From Colwellia chukchiensis (GTDB taxonomy: Bacteria; Pseudomonadota; Gammaproteobacteria; Enterobacterales; Alteromonadaceae): a stretch of DNA of 64,000 nt. The DNA lies in the NCBI RefSeq assembly GCF_002104455.1, contig NZ_NBOC01000004.1:124001-188000 (forward strand), in the 5' to 3' direction. How positions within the stretch are numbered: the first letter of the stretch is position 1; each line of letters opens with the position of its first letter. The translations under genes were made by a program, and so were the position numbers. Below are positions 1 through 8,802 of this stretch, piece by piece. The notes beneath the pieces are model-generated. The model did not search any database. It saw only the letters and a list, made by a program, of their open reading frames with translations, and was not told the origin of the DNA.

Positions 1-261
1 TGTTCAGTATTACTTAATAAGCCTGTGCAAGAGCAAATGGTGGTATTAGGCAGCATCACACTTGGTGGCGTAGTAAACCCAGTTCAAGATTTAGCATCAA
101 GTATGCAGATAGCGCTGGAGGCAGGTGCAACTAAAGTGTTACTGCCTATGGCATCAGCTAGTGATATACCTTCTGTACCTGCTGAAACATTCACCAAGTT
201 CCAAGTAAGCTTTTACAGTGATCCAGTGGATGCTGTTTATAAGGCTCTTGGGGTGCAGTAA
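1..261 (+). CDS. brxL: BREX protein BrxL, C-terminal fragment (cut by window edge)
   Basis: The reading frame is open from base 1, so this is the last 86 codons of a longer gene that starts outside the window. The fragment contains the Lon-type C-terminal signature: a GSITLGG strand, an alanine-rich AGATKVLLPMA segment, and the ending SFYSDPVDAVYKALG. That ending is characteristic of the Lon-related BREX protein BrxL. BrxL is the AAA+/Lon-like component of type I BREX phage-exclusion loci and is usually the last gene after brxA, brxB, brxC, pglX and pglZ. The other BREX genes should therefore lie to the left. A GTG at 25 could be mistaken for a start but is internal. The next gene begins 40 bp downstream on the same strand, so co-transcription is likely. 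The family call rests on the conserved tail only. Confidence 0.85.
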   Translation, partial: CSVLLNKPVQEQMVVLGSITLGGVVNPVQDLASSMQIALEAGATKVLLPMASASDIPSVPAETFTKFQVSFYSDPVDAVYKALGVQ

Positions 262-301
262 TAATAAAAAAAACTAAGCTAGATACAAGGATTAGTGCTC
301 T

Positions 302-2518
302 ATGAATGAAGTAATATATTCTAAGGAAGAACTAGAAGACCTTTCTGAAGCCGAGTTGTTGGATATTTTAAAGCAGTCTTGGGGTGTGAATGACAACAAA
401 ATTGAAGTTTGGGGAGAGTTACCAGCTCTTGGAGACACTACTTTTGGTTTCCTAAGAAATCCTCATTTAGTTTCAACGGGAGATAGGTTGTATTACCCAG
501 TACAAGGTGTAGAAATAGAGCCTTGTAGTTTTTTTATGGCACCCCAAGATGCATCAAGCTGTGGTTCAAAAAAGCACAAGCGTTTCGTCCGTTGCGAATT
601 GGAACTATCTCCTGAATCAGAGCGCCGAAAACATAGAAATCCATTAAGTTTATGCGTGAAAAGTGGTACTGGAGAAAATCTTCGTTATTTGCCTAAAGAA
701 ATACCGTTAGAAATTTTAACAAACCCCAATTCAGAAGAGGAAATTTCTCAGCTTATCTCAAAATCTATATATGACTTTTATCATGAAAAAGCGATGGGAG
801 ATCTAGATGAACTTGTAAAGAAAGAACAAAGTGAATTTGAGCTAAAAATGGCTCAAAAAGAAAGAGACGCTACCCAATCTCTTGAAATTATTAAAGATAA
901 AATACAAGAAAATGAAGAAAAGCGTGATACTGCTATAAAGCTAGTCGAAAAATTAAATAGCAAGCAAATTGAGCTTGATAAAACTATTAGTAAATTAGCT
1001 CAAGATAAAGCAACTAAACAAACTGAAATTCAAACACTGGTCGCCAGCTATACAAGGATAGAAGCAGAAATGAATAATAAAATTAAGCGATTAAAAGAGT
1101 ATGTAGCTGATAAAGCATTATTTTTAAAAACGTTTGAATTTATCGATGAAGAAGTGTTGGAGCTTTTTATACAGGAAAGCCAACCTTCAAGTGTTCAAGT
1201 CGAAGGGATTTCGTTTAATGATATTTTAAATGGTGACTACCAACAAGCTGTATCATATATCCAATCATATTTAGTCAGCCAAGATATTCTATATCCTCGT
1301 CATATAATTGAAAATTATATGACTTTGTTAAGAACTAAAGATCTTGTCATCCTTGCGGGAGATTCCGGCTCTGGAAAAACTAACTTAGTTAAATCTTTTG
1401 CTAAGGCTGTTGGTGGAAAATCAATTATTGTTCCTGTAAAGCCTAATTGGACAAGCTCTGAAGATTTATTAGGTTATTACAATCCACTTGAAAAAAAATA
1501 TTTAGCCACACCATTTTTAGAGGCAATGATTGAAGCAGAGCAAAATCCAACAATACCTTATTTTATATGCTTAGATGAAATGAATCTTGCGAGAGTAGAG
1601 TATTATTTTGCTGACTTTTTATCGCTCCTTGAAACAAGAGATGAGTCGCCTGAAATTACACTTTACTCTGAAGACGAATCTTCTCATGTTCTTTCTGAGC
1701 TAAAAGCCGTTGTAGATATTATTCAGTCTACAAAGGAGAAATATAGCAAAGAAGGTGTAATTAGCTTTATTGAATTACTCAAAGATGAAACATTAAATAA
1801 TCAGCTTAGATTAGCGTTTGGCTTTAGTGATAAGGATTCGCTTATTAAATATCATAGTGAGATAAGACGCATGCTTTCGGGAGTTATGAGTATGCCTTCC
1901 TGTATTAAAATGCCTGCCAATCTGCATATCATAGGGGCTATTAATATAGATGAAACGACACATTATTTATCACCTAAAATTCTAGACCGTGCACATATAA
2001 TGCGGTTTGAGTCTCCACTCCTATCAAATTGGGATGAAATATTAACTCAAGTCGAATCATACGAATTCGAGGATACCTCAAAGCCATTGCTTTTTAATAT
2101 AGACCAGCTTGGTTATCGAAATAATTATCCTAGATTCGATAGAGATAACGCGTTTTGTAAACTCTTTGTAGAGTTAAATAAAGATTACTTTCACAAGCTT
2201 GGTGTCGAATTTGGTATGAGGACCATTCGCCAAGGCTTAAATTATCTGGAGCTTTTCCAAGAAGTAAACGACGACTCAAGTATGGCGATCAATAACTTTA
2301 TGCTTCATAAAGTGTTGCCAAAATTTACGTTTGATGGAAACAAGTATGTTGGAGAGCAAACCAAATTAGAATTAGTTGATAGAGTGTTTGTTGAAAGGGT
2401 TAAATCGTTATTACCTAATTTTGAAGAGTATAGTGAAGTATTTTCAGCAGTTCACGCCATTGAAACCGTTGTAAAGAATGCCAAGGCAAATGATGGCGTT
2501 GTTAATTTCTGGTCTTGA
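302..2518 (+). CDS. McrB-like AAA+ NTPase with coiled coil
   Basis: This is a 738-residue protein with three visible parts. Residues about 1-150 are a small globular domain containing FGFLR, a string also seen in the cold-shock-like RNA-binding domain of Rho. Residues about 165-275 are Lys/Glu/Gln-rich and predicted coiled coil. The AAA+ module has Walker A GDSGSGKT at 353-360 and Walker B FICLDEMN around 420-428, followed by GAINIDETTH in the sensor region. This layout matches McrB-family motor subunits of type IV restriction systems. A coiled-coil insertion of this kind is described for the CoCoNuT subclass, which has been predicted to act on RNA. The gene overlaps its DUF2357 nuclease partner by 4 bp (TTGA) and follows brxL closely. 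The McrB family is clear; the CoCoNuT assignment and the RNA target are inference. Confidence 0.8.
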   Translation: MNEVIYSKEELEDLSEAELLDILKQSWGVNDNKIEVWGELPALGDTTFGFLRNPHLVSTGDRLYYPVQGVEIEPCSFFMAPQDASSCGSKKHKRFVRCELELSPESERRKHRNPLSLCVKSGTGENLRYLPKEIPLEILTNPNSEEEISQLISKSIYDFYHEKAMGDLDELVKKEQSEFELKMAQKERDATQSLEIIKDKIQENEEKRDTAIKLVEKLNSKQIELDKTISKLAQDKATKQTEIQTLVASYTRIEAEMNNKIKRLKEYVADKALFLKTFEFIDEEVLELFIQESQPSSVQVEGISFNDILNGDYQQAVSYIQSYLVSQDILYPRHIIENYMTLLRTKDLVILAGDSGSGKTNLVKSFAKAVGGKSIIVPVKPNWTSSEDLLGYYNPLEKKYLATPFLEAMIEAEQNPTIPYFICLDEMNLARVEYYFADFLSLLETRDESPEITLYSEDESSHVLSELKAVVDIIQSTKEKYSKEGVISFIELLKDETLNNQLRLAFGFSDKDSLIKYHSEIRRMLSGVMSMPSCIKMPANLHIIGAINIDETTHYLSPKILDRAHIMRFESPLLSNWDEILTQVESYEFEDTSKPLLFNIDQLGYRNNYPRFDRDNAFCKLFVELNKDYFHKLGVEFGMRTIRQGLNYLELFQEVNDDSSMAINNFMLHKVLPKFTFDGNKYVGEQTKLELVDRVFVERVKSLLPNFEEYSEVFSAVHAIETVVKNAKANDGVVNFWS

Positions 2519-5139
2519 ACGTGAAGCCTCAATTTGAAATAAAATACATAGAGCTTAAGTGGTATGACAAAAATACTTTAGTTAAAGTAACTGAGTCTTT
2601 AAATGCCCTTAGTGTGGAGTATGATTCTGTAAATCAATGCTTCACGACAGAAACCACAATTTATCCAAAACTTGATGAAATTAAGCGAGGCCAACTCGCT
2701 ATTCGTGTTTTAAATGTCGAAGCTAGACAACCATACATTAATTTGCCAAACAATGATAAGAAGCTTTTAACTCAGATTAAAGATCCAGACACTGGCATTT
2801 ATTGGTGGATACTTAAAGAAAAGTGGGTAAGCGAGCAAAAACAATGGTTTGGAATTGCGCCGAATATTGTTGGAACTTTAAAGTTTTATATAACTAGCCA
2901 ACTTTGTGAGGTCGAAATCAATGGCTCTGATTTTAGTGTTGAACAATTAGAACAATATCTAAGGGTTTTCAAAAATGATTTATGGGAACTTATTCTTGAT
3001 GACAGTAGTGCCGTACAGGCAAATGCAAAGCAAACAAATGGTATAGGTGTTAGTGAAGAAGTAATTGAGTGTATCAATAAAATAGTTAATGCAGCTCAAA
3101 AAATATTGGAAACACCAAAAGTTGAGCTTCGAGAAATTCAGGCCATAAAGCCAAGAAAATTGGTGAAACCAGTTAATCGTACTTTTATGGAGATGGTTTC
3201 GAAATCTAATCAACGTTTTCTAACCAGTAGAGCGACCCAACCCTCATATAATGTGCCAGAAAATAGGTATATTCTTTTCGCTTTGGAACGATGCGGCCGC
3301 GTTCTTAAACAAATTGTTATTCTTGCCCAGAATAAATCACAACGATTCTTGGATACAGCTAATAAACTAAAAGGGCAACTTGATTCTTTTGACACTAGCG
3401 TGAAAGTCAATCGCGATTTAGTGGTAAAAGATTTAGAAAGGGTTAGGGAAAGAACAAAGCTAGAATACTGGCAAAAGAAGTTAAATCTCAAGATACAAGA
3501 CAATGACATTCAGCTAACGACAACAAGGTGTTCACTCGATTTATATTTGCATTTAGAGAATAAAACACAACAAAAGGATGGTTTTTTTGTTCTCATATGG
3601 AATGGTGAGAGCTGGGTAAAGCCAGATAATAAAAGTGGTATTTTAAGTTTAAGGAATCGTTATCAGGTACTATTAGAAGTATTAGAACCGGGAGATACTC
3701 TGAAATTTAATTGTGATTACAATTATCGCACTAGTGAACGTGCCGTTTTATTTAATTTGGATAACGTTCACTCGATTGAATTGATAGACTGTCAATCGAT
3801 TCAAAAAGCAAAAGAAGCTTTTGAAAAAGAGAAGCTTATAGGTAAAAGTTTGGCGAAAAATGGTTGGGTAAAACCCTTATCTCATCAAGAAATTGAGGAG
3901 CAAAATAGGGAAAAAGCCTCATTACTCAATCGAATTAATTACTACTCACAAAATCAAGAATTATCAGATTATATATACAAACGAATAGAACCTAAGTATC
4001 GAGAACTAAGAAAATTTATTCAACATATGAAAAGGCTTGGAATCATGCCTTCGTCTAATTTCCCGAACTCAATGACATTCGTTCAAAATATTAATTATCA
4101 AGCCGTACATAATGGCTATAAAGTACTAAGAGGTATCACTAAACTTACAGATGATGAGCTTTTATTAAACCTTGAACTGATAGATAATATGGGGCTAGTT
4201 AATATGCCGCTGTTATACGAACGCTGGACCTTTATACAACTTATACTTGTTCTAAAAAACTCGTTTAGGTTTGTTCCACAGAAGGATTGGAAATATAAAC
4301 TTATTGAAGCAGTAAAGTCTAACAAAACAGATATTAACATAAATTTAATTAATGATGAGGCAAAAAGGTACATTTCGCTTTGGTATGAAAAATCTTTATC
4401 AAATAATAAGCGACCTGATTTTATTTTGGATCTGACGTGGTTTTCCCATAATATCGACGGTTCTAACGAGCGCCATTTTAAACGCTTTGTATTAGACGCG
4501 AAATTTTACGATAAACTAACATTTGATAGAGCGGGAGGAATGCTTTCAAAAATTAATGAGTTATTCGACGGTAAAAATTATAGTGAAAATAATTCAAATC
4601 CTGTATTTCTTATTCACCCCTGTAATAACCTAATTGAACATCCCATTACTGCACAATCATGGGGGAAACACAGTTTCCTTGGAGAGCTAAACAATAACGA
4701 CGATGTTAATCTTTTTTCTCATGATCGGGGTGCTGTTTTTTTAAATCCTATAGATCGCTCGCTTTACTCAGACGAATTACAACGCTTATTGGGTATGTTT
4801 CTTCAGTATAAGTTAGAGGATGCTAAAACTAGCGATTTGGATAATGACAGCAGTCAAGCAGTCCCCATTTGTATCAGGTGTGGCTCTAGTGACATCAAAA
4901 ACTTAAAAAAGACTACTCGCTATCGAAATAGGCATGGTGATTGGGTTGAGCGTACACCTAAGTCGGTATGGATGCAGTGTTGTGAATGTGAACAACTTCA
5001 AATATATAATCACTGCGCTAGCGATAAAAGCAGTACTCGTTTGATAAAGAATGGCCTTTATTGGAGCTATCATTCAGCAAGAGCGCTCGAGCCATTTAAT
5101 ATGAAGTGTCCTAGCTGTGGTGAATGGGGCGCATGGTAA
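2515..5139 (+). CDS. McrC-like DUF2357 nuclease with C-terminal zinc-binding region
   Basis: This 874-residue protein is the presumed effector partner of the AAA+ protein just upstream. The middle and C-terminal part has a PD-(D/E)XK nuclease core: RPDF at about 633-636 and VLDAKFYD at about 659-666 supply the Asp...Asp-x-Lys triad. The rest matches the DUF2357 architecture found in McrC homologues, which bind the McrB ring. After the nuclease, several Cys pairs (CIRC near 786, CCEC near 822, CPSC near the C-terminus) suggest one or two zinc ribbons. The start is a TTG overlapping the upstream stop; a GTG lies two codons later. The last 29 codons fall inside the 556-bp direct repeat, so a partial second copy of the gene end exists at 8247-8340. 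The likely role is cleavage of phage or modified nucleic acid; the substrate is unknown. Confidence 0.78.
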   Translation: MNVKPQFEIKYIELKWYDKNTLVKVTESLNALSVEYDSVNQCFTTETTIYPKLDEIKRGQLAIRVLNVEARQPYINLPNNDKKLLTQIKDPDTGIYWWILKEKWVSEQKQWFGIAPNIVGTLKFYITSQLCEVEINGSDFSVEQLEQYLRVFKNDLWELILDDSSAVQANAKQTNGIGVSEEVIECINKIVNAAQKILETPKVELREIQAIKPRKLVKPVNRTFMEMVSKSNQRFLTSRATQPSYNVPENRYILFALERCGRVLKQIVILAQNKSQRFLDTANKLKGQLDSFDTSVKVNRDLVVKDLERVRERTKLEYWQKKLNLKIQDNDIQLTTTRCSLDLYLHLENKTQQKDGFFVLIWNGESWVKPDNKSGILSLRNRYQVLLEVLEPGDTLKFNCDYNYRTSERAVLFNLDNVHSIELIDCQSIQKAKEAFEKEKLIGKSLAKNGWVKPLSHQEIEEQNREKASLLNRINYYSQNQELSDYIYKRIEPKYRELRKFIQHMKRLGIMPSSNFPNSMTFVQNINYQAVHNGYKVLRGITKLTDDELLLNLELIDNMGLVNMPLLYERWTFIQLILVLKNSFRFVPQKDWKYKLIEAVKSNKTDININLINDEAKRYISLWYEKSLSNNKRPDFILDLTWFSHNIDGSNERHFKRFVLDAKFYDKLTFDRAGGMLSKINELFDGKNYSENNSNPVFLIHPCNNLIEHPITAQSWGKHSFLGELNNNDDVNLFSHDRGAVFLNPIDRSLYSDELQRLLGMFLQYKLEDAKTSDLDNDSSQAVPICIRCGSSDIKNLKKTTRYRNRHGDWVERTPKSVWMQCCECEQLQIYNHCASDKSSTRLIKNGLYWSYHSARALEPFNMKCPSCGEWGAW

Positions 5140-5601
5140 TATTACTTTCTATTTTGAGAATTTCTTTTGACTATCAATAAATACTCTTCCCATCACATAC
5201 GGCATTAACTTGATCATATTATTCGCATCATCAATTCCACGGTGATGCGAGCCGGTGTGAGGGATTTTCGCAAGTTTTAACGCTCCGGCCATTCCTTGTC
5301 TTTTGCGTACTTTTTGAGTCTTTGAAAATTGCTTTTTAATATTCAGGTGTGGTGATGTAATAGGGTATGGCAGACTATGAAAAGCACAGTCTTGTTCAAA
5401 TTGCTGTTTGTCATACTCTCCCCAGCTGCAAAACAGGTAGTTATCGTAATTGCCTAGCCACTTTTGGAAAGTGTTAATTGCTTCTGGGTAATATGGTGCA
5501 TGATCAACATCGTGTTGAGTGATGGTTGTTAAGTTCGTACAAAAGTCGGTTAGTTTAGGGTGTCGTTGCGGTTGAATAAACGTGTTGAACTCATCTAGCT
5601 T
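5046..5601. repeat. 556-bp direct repeat, copy A
   Basis: This segment is repeated without indels at 8247-8802. It begins AAAGAATGGCC in the last codons of the DUF2357 gene and ends CTCATCTAGCTT inside the exonuclease gene. The copies are almost identical except for a cluster of differences around 5250-5330. The 2645 bp between the copies carry the LysR, EamA and GNAT genes. Recombination between the copies would delete a 3201-bp unit as a circle, or the unit could have entered the same way. Confidence 0.95.
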
Positions 5602-5604
5602 CAA
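5149..5604 (-). pseudogene. Truncated DEDDh 3'-5' exonuclease (5' end lost)
   Basis: This is the decapitated copy of the exonuclease that is intact at 8350-8937. The two match from the LDEFxTFIQPQRHP region to the C-terminus. The N-terminal region, with the first catalytic Asp and Glu (DVEAT in the intact copy), is missing because homology stops at 5601. The only start available is a TTG at the junction, so no functional DEDD nuclease is expected even though 151 codons remain open. The His-x4-Asp end (HHRGIDDA) is present. Around residues 105-120 it differs from the intact copy (KIPHTGSHH against KIPFSGSHH). The gene converges on the DUF2357 gene, 9 bp from its stop. Confidence 0.85.
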
Positions 5605-5619
5605 CTCTGATTTAAATAG

Positions 5620-6525
5620 CTAAGCTGATTCCAGTTCATAACACTGCTGTTTAAGCCAACGACCTAATTTCATAATATCAGGTTGCCTAGCTCGTGTTTC
5701 CTTATAGACAAAATAGAATTTATCTCCGGTAATAAGTTCGTGCATAGGTATGCGCACAAGACTTTGCTGGCGATCCTGATCATCCATCATGTAATTACTA
5801 ATGAGGGTAATTCCTAAATTATATCGAGCCGCTTCAGCGGCAAGTAAGACATGACTAAATTGATTAATTTTGACGTCTTTAGGTAATTCAAATTTACCAC
5901 TCATACACCAACGTAACCAGTCGTCACCAAGACTTTCATTTGTATCTGAGTATTGTACTGATAATAACGGGTGTTGCCATAATGAATCAGGTAGAGGCTT
6001 ATTTCTTAACTGCTGCCAAAGCTTTTTTCCACACACTGGATAAAGTTTTTCAGTAAACATGAATTGATTGACAAAGTTACGTTCCGGTGGATTCATTGTA
6101 ATAAAACAATCCGTAAATTGGTCATTATAATCCGGTTGATCCCCGACCATATTTAAAGTTATTTCTATTTCTGGGTGCTGATTTCTAAAATCTTCTAACT
6201 TCGGTATCAACCAGTTCACCGCCACAGAGCTATATAAAGCCAAACGAAGATTGCCTGATTCCCCGTGACGTATCATTTGACTGGCATTTGATAGATTTCC
6301 TAATGAGTTAGTCACTTCTTCAAAGTAACGTTCCCCGACCTTAGTCAAGGAAAAAGAACGCCCCTGTCGGTTAAACAGAGTTTCACCCAAATAGTCTTCG
6401 AGTAATCGAACTTGGTGACTAACCGCACTTTGAGTCACATTGAGGTGCTCAGCAGCTTTGGAAAAGCTATTAAGTCGCGCAACAGCTTCAAAGCATTGCA
6501 GGGCACGTAAAGGAGGCAACTTCAT
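5620..6525 (-). CDS. LysR-family transcriptional regulator, GcvA-like
   Basis: This is a 301-residue LysR-type regulator of normal family length. The N-terminal winged helix-turn-helix is plain (LRALQCFEAVARL, then AAEHLNVTQSAVSHQVRLLE), followed by the substrate-binding domain with the SSVAVNWLIPKL region typical of the GcvA/AmpR branch. It is divergently oriented from an EamA-family exporter, with 145 bp between the starts. That is the usual layout for a LysR protein controlling its neighbour and itself, so the transporter is the likely target; the effector is unknown. It lies between the two copies of the 556-bp repeat and so probably arrived with the transporter as one segment. A second GcvA-like protein is encoded in the backbone at 47639-48556. 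Confidence 0.9.
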   Translation of the reverse strand: MKLPPLRALQCFEAVARLNSFSKAAEHLNVTQSAVSHQVRLLEDYLGETLFNRQGRSFSLTKVGERYFEEVTNSLGNLSNASQMIRHGESGNLRLALYSSVAVNWLIPKLEDFRNQHPEIEITLNMVGDQPDYNDQFTDCFITMNPPERNFVNQFMFTEKLYPVCGKKLWQQLRNKPLPDSLWQHPLLSVQYSDTNESLGDDWLRWCMSGKFELPKDVKINQFSHVLLAAEAARYNLGITLISNYMMDDQDRQQSLVRIPMHELITGDKFYFVYKETRARQPDIMKLGRWLKQQCYELESA

Positions 6526-6670
6526 TATAAATTTAGCTCATACTAAAAAAATTTTAAACATTATACATCATATAAGGTATGGAATACGCTAATCATATAA
6601 CCGTTTTACAAACGTAACTCTATTAATTCAGTTCCATTGACATTTTCTAGAATGTAGCAGGAGTAATGAA

Positions 6671-7537
6671 ATGCCCAAAATAACTGTCGGACTCGCGATG
6701 ACATTACTTATCATCGGAAATATAATTGGTGTTTTTTCTGATGCTTTGATAAAAACTCTGCCAGCAGATACTGCCATATACCAATTTGTATTATTTCGTC
6801 AATTGACCGCAGTGCTGATTTTACTTCCATTTTGTCTATTCAGTAATAAACAAAGCCTCTTAGCTGGCCTCAAATGGCACTTTATACGTGGCCACATTTG
6901 GTTATTAGGGGCAATATTTATGGTATTCGCTCTGGGCGCTCTGCCGTTAGCTACCGTAAATGCTATTTTCTATACAGCGCCTTTGCTTATGCTGCCGTTA
7001 GCCATGATATTGTTTCAGGAAAAGCTGACTAGCCACTCAATTGCTGCTGCTGTTTTGGGCTTTATCGGCGTACTTATCGTGGTTAAACCAACACAAATTA
7101 ATTGGGCAGCGATTGCCGCCCTTGTCGTCGCATTGACTATGGCTGTAAATAATTTATTGGTTCGTAAATTACCTCAGCATCATAATGTGTTCCAAACTTT
7201 AATGCTCACCAACCTAGTAGGTATCCCAGCCGCACTTGGGTTGGCGTTATGGGAAGGCAAACCTTGGAACTGGACTCCAATGTTAACGGCAACAGGCTCA
7301 AACACTTTTATCCTAATTTATGCTGGTATATGTGTAATGGTATATAGAGCAATCGAAGCCAGTAAAATTTCCAGTGCCGAATACACTGGCTTATTAGGTG
7401 CTGTAGTTGTAGGGGTGCTGTGGTTCGATGAAATACCGGACCTGAGCTTGGCTATAGGATCTTCTTTAATTATTATTCCGCTGATTTGGTTAGCCAAGGT
7501 AGAAGCAAAGATAAAGCAAACAAGTAAAATAATATAA
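6671..7537 (+). CDS. EamA/DMT-family transporter
   Basis: This 288-residue, very hydrophobic protein has about ten membrane segments in two EamA repeats (roughly residues 5-135 and 145-285), the standard build of drug/metabolite transporters. The segment ending the first repeat (AVLGFIGVLIVVKP) and the one ending the second are typical. It sits in the inner membrane and probably exports a small metabolite or amino-acid derivative; the substrate cannot be read from the sequence. An AGGAG lies nine bases before the chosen ATG. The divergent LysR gene is the likely regulator. It lies in the segment bounded by the 556-bp direct repeats. Confidence 0.88.
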   Translation: MPKITVGLAMTLLIIGNIIGVFSDALIKTLPADTAIYQFVLFRQLTAVLILLPFCLFSNKQSLLAGLKWHFIRGHIWLLGAIFMVFALGALPLATVNAIFYTAPLLMLPLAMILFQEKLTSHSIAAAVLGFIGVLIVVKPTQINWAAIAALVVALTMAVNNLLVRKLPQHHNVFQTLMLTNLVGIPAALGLALWEGKPWNWTPMLTATGSNTFILIYAGICVMVYRAIEASKISSAEYTGLLGAVVVGVLWFDEIPDLSLAIGSSLIIIPLIWLAKVEAKIKQTSKII

Positions 7538-7641
7538 ATGATAAAGTTAATCTAACTTTCCAACGTGACCGCGTTTGGGAACGAGCGTTTAACAGCACTC
7601 CCAAGTGGGATAAATAATAACTAGTTAATTTTTGGAATATT

Positions 7642-8094
7642 ATGACTGAAAATAATTTGATATTTTGTAACTATAGTAACCCTTATTTAGAAGACTGTCT
7701 TAAGCTGTTCGATCAAAACTGTCCGAAATACTTCGCTACAAACGAACGTCAGGATTATATTGCGTTTTTGCAAAAACAGCCCAAACAATACAAAATTGGA
7801 CTTATTCACGGATAGGCCGTGGCTGTCTTTGGGCTGGATATCGATCCTAAAATAAACCGTGCTAGTATCACTTGGATTATGACTTCTCCACGGGTGCAGG
7901 CTAATGGCATCGGAACGGCAATGATGTCTTACGCTAATAAAATGGCAAAGGACAGTAACATGAAAGTTATAGATATCGCCGCCAGTCATCTTTCAGCTCC
8001 TTTCTTCGAAAAATTTGGGGAAAAGACAATTAAAGAAATCACTGATGGTTGGGGCCTAGACATGCACAGGGTTGATATGGAATTACTACTATAA
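7642..8094 (+). pseudogene. GNAT-family acetyltransferase, interrupted by in-frame TAG
   Basis: From the ATG at 7642 one frame of 150 residues is intact except for a TAG at 7813-7815. Upstream codons give a normal GNAT N-terminus (ATNERQDYIAFLQ). Downstream codons give the acetyl-CoA-binding half (ITWIMTSPRVQANGIGTAMM, then HLSAPFFEKFGEKT). The frame does not shift, so one substitution, for example CAG to TAG, explains the break. A GTG at 7819 could restart translation but would lack the first strand and helices. It is most simply a recent pseudogene. Sequencing error or amber readthrough is possible but less likely. Confidence 0.8.
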
Positions 8095-8158
8095 CAATTC
8101 AATGACCGCTATTGGCCGATTAACTGACCTAGGTGTGGTGTGAGTTGGCTGTCCGTAG

Positions 8159-8232
8159 ATCGCTCATAGCTGCCTGTCAGATTAAGTCCCAACCTATTCA
8201 TAGAAACTGTAAGATCAGATATGAGCTACTAC
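8159..8232. repeat. 74-bp inverted repeat, left arm
   Basis: The reverse complement of this segment aligns without gaps to 11231-11304 with 64 of 74 positions identical. Weaker similarity continues outward on both sides. The arm ends in GAGCTACTAC facing inward. Directly after it the unit TACTACAAAGAATG occurs twice in tandem (8227-8254). The right arm has the same arrangement with its own flank. Confidence 0.9.
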
Positions 8233-8340
8233 AAAGAATGTACTACAAAGAATGGCCTTTATTGGAGCTATCATTCAGCAAGAGCGCTCGAGCCATTTAA
8301 TATGAAGTGTCCTAGCTGTGGTGAATGGGGCGCATGGTAA
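8221..8340 (+). CDS. Possible 39-aa fusion ORF carrying the C-terminus of the DUF2357 protein
   Basis: The second repeat copy carries the last 29 codons of the DUF2357 nuclease gene. The junction with the inverted-repeat end keeps them in frame with an ATG at 8221. The product would start MSYYKEC and end CPSCGEWGAW, with three cysteines that could form part of a zinc site. There is no convincing ribosome binding site, so translation is doubtful. It is most likely a relic of the duplication and is listed because the frame is intact. Confidence 0.25.
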   Translation: MSYYKECTTKNGLYWSYHSARALEPFNMKCPSCGEWGAW

Positions 8341-8802
8341 TATTACTTTCTATTTTGAGAATTTCTTTTGACTATCAATAAATACTCTTCCCATCACATA
8401 CGGCATTAACTTGATCATATTATTCGCATCATCAATTCCACGGTGATGTGAGCCAGAGAACGGAATTTTCGCAAGTTTTAAGGCACCGGCCATACCTTGT
8501 CTTTTACGCACTTTCTGAGCTTTTGAAAATTGCTTTTTAATATTCAGGTGTGGTGATGTAATAGGGTATGGCAGACTATGAAAAGCACAGTCTTGTTCAA
8601 ATTGCTGTTTGTCATACTCTCCCCAGCTGCAAAACAGGTAGTTATCGTAATTGCCTAGCCACTTTTGGAAAGTGTTAATTGCTTCTGGGTAATATGGTGC
8701 ATGATCAACATCGTGTTGAGTGATGGTTGTTAAGTTCGTACAAAAGTCGGTTAGTTTTGGGTGTCGTTGGGGTTGAATAAACGTGCTGAACTCATCTAGC
8801 TT
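8247..8802. repeat. 556-bp direct repeat, copy B
   Basis: This is the second copy of 5046-5601, the same length to the base. It holds the terminal codons of the DUF2357 gene and most of the exonuclease gene. Beyond 8802 the intact exonuclease gene continues, so this copy sits in the complete version of the gene. Its left boundary abuts the TACTAC end of the inverted-repeat arm. Confidence 0.95.

Noticed and set aside
302-2518. AAA+ protein as a MoxR/VWA-type chaperone
   Set aside because: The coupled DUF2357/PD-(D/E)XK gene and the DEMN Walker B context fit McrB; no VWA partner is present.
5149-5604. Truncated exonuclease as a functional short nuclease
   Set aside because: The catalytic Asp-x-Glu segment is missing and homology ends exactly at the repeat boundary.
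7545-8160. GNAT gene with flanking dyads as an integron cassette
   Set aside because: No convincing attC core pair (GTTRRRY with RYYYAAC) could be placed on both sides, and no integron integrase is present.
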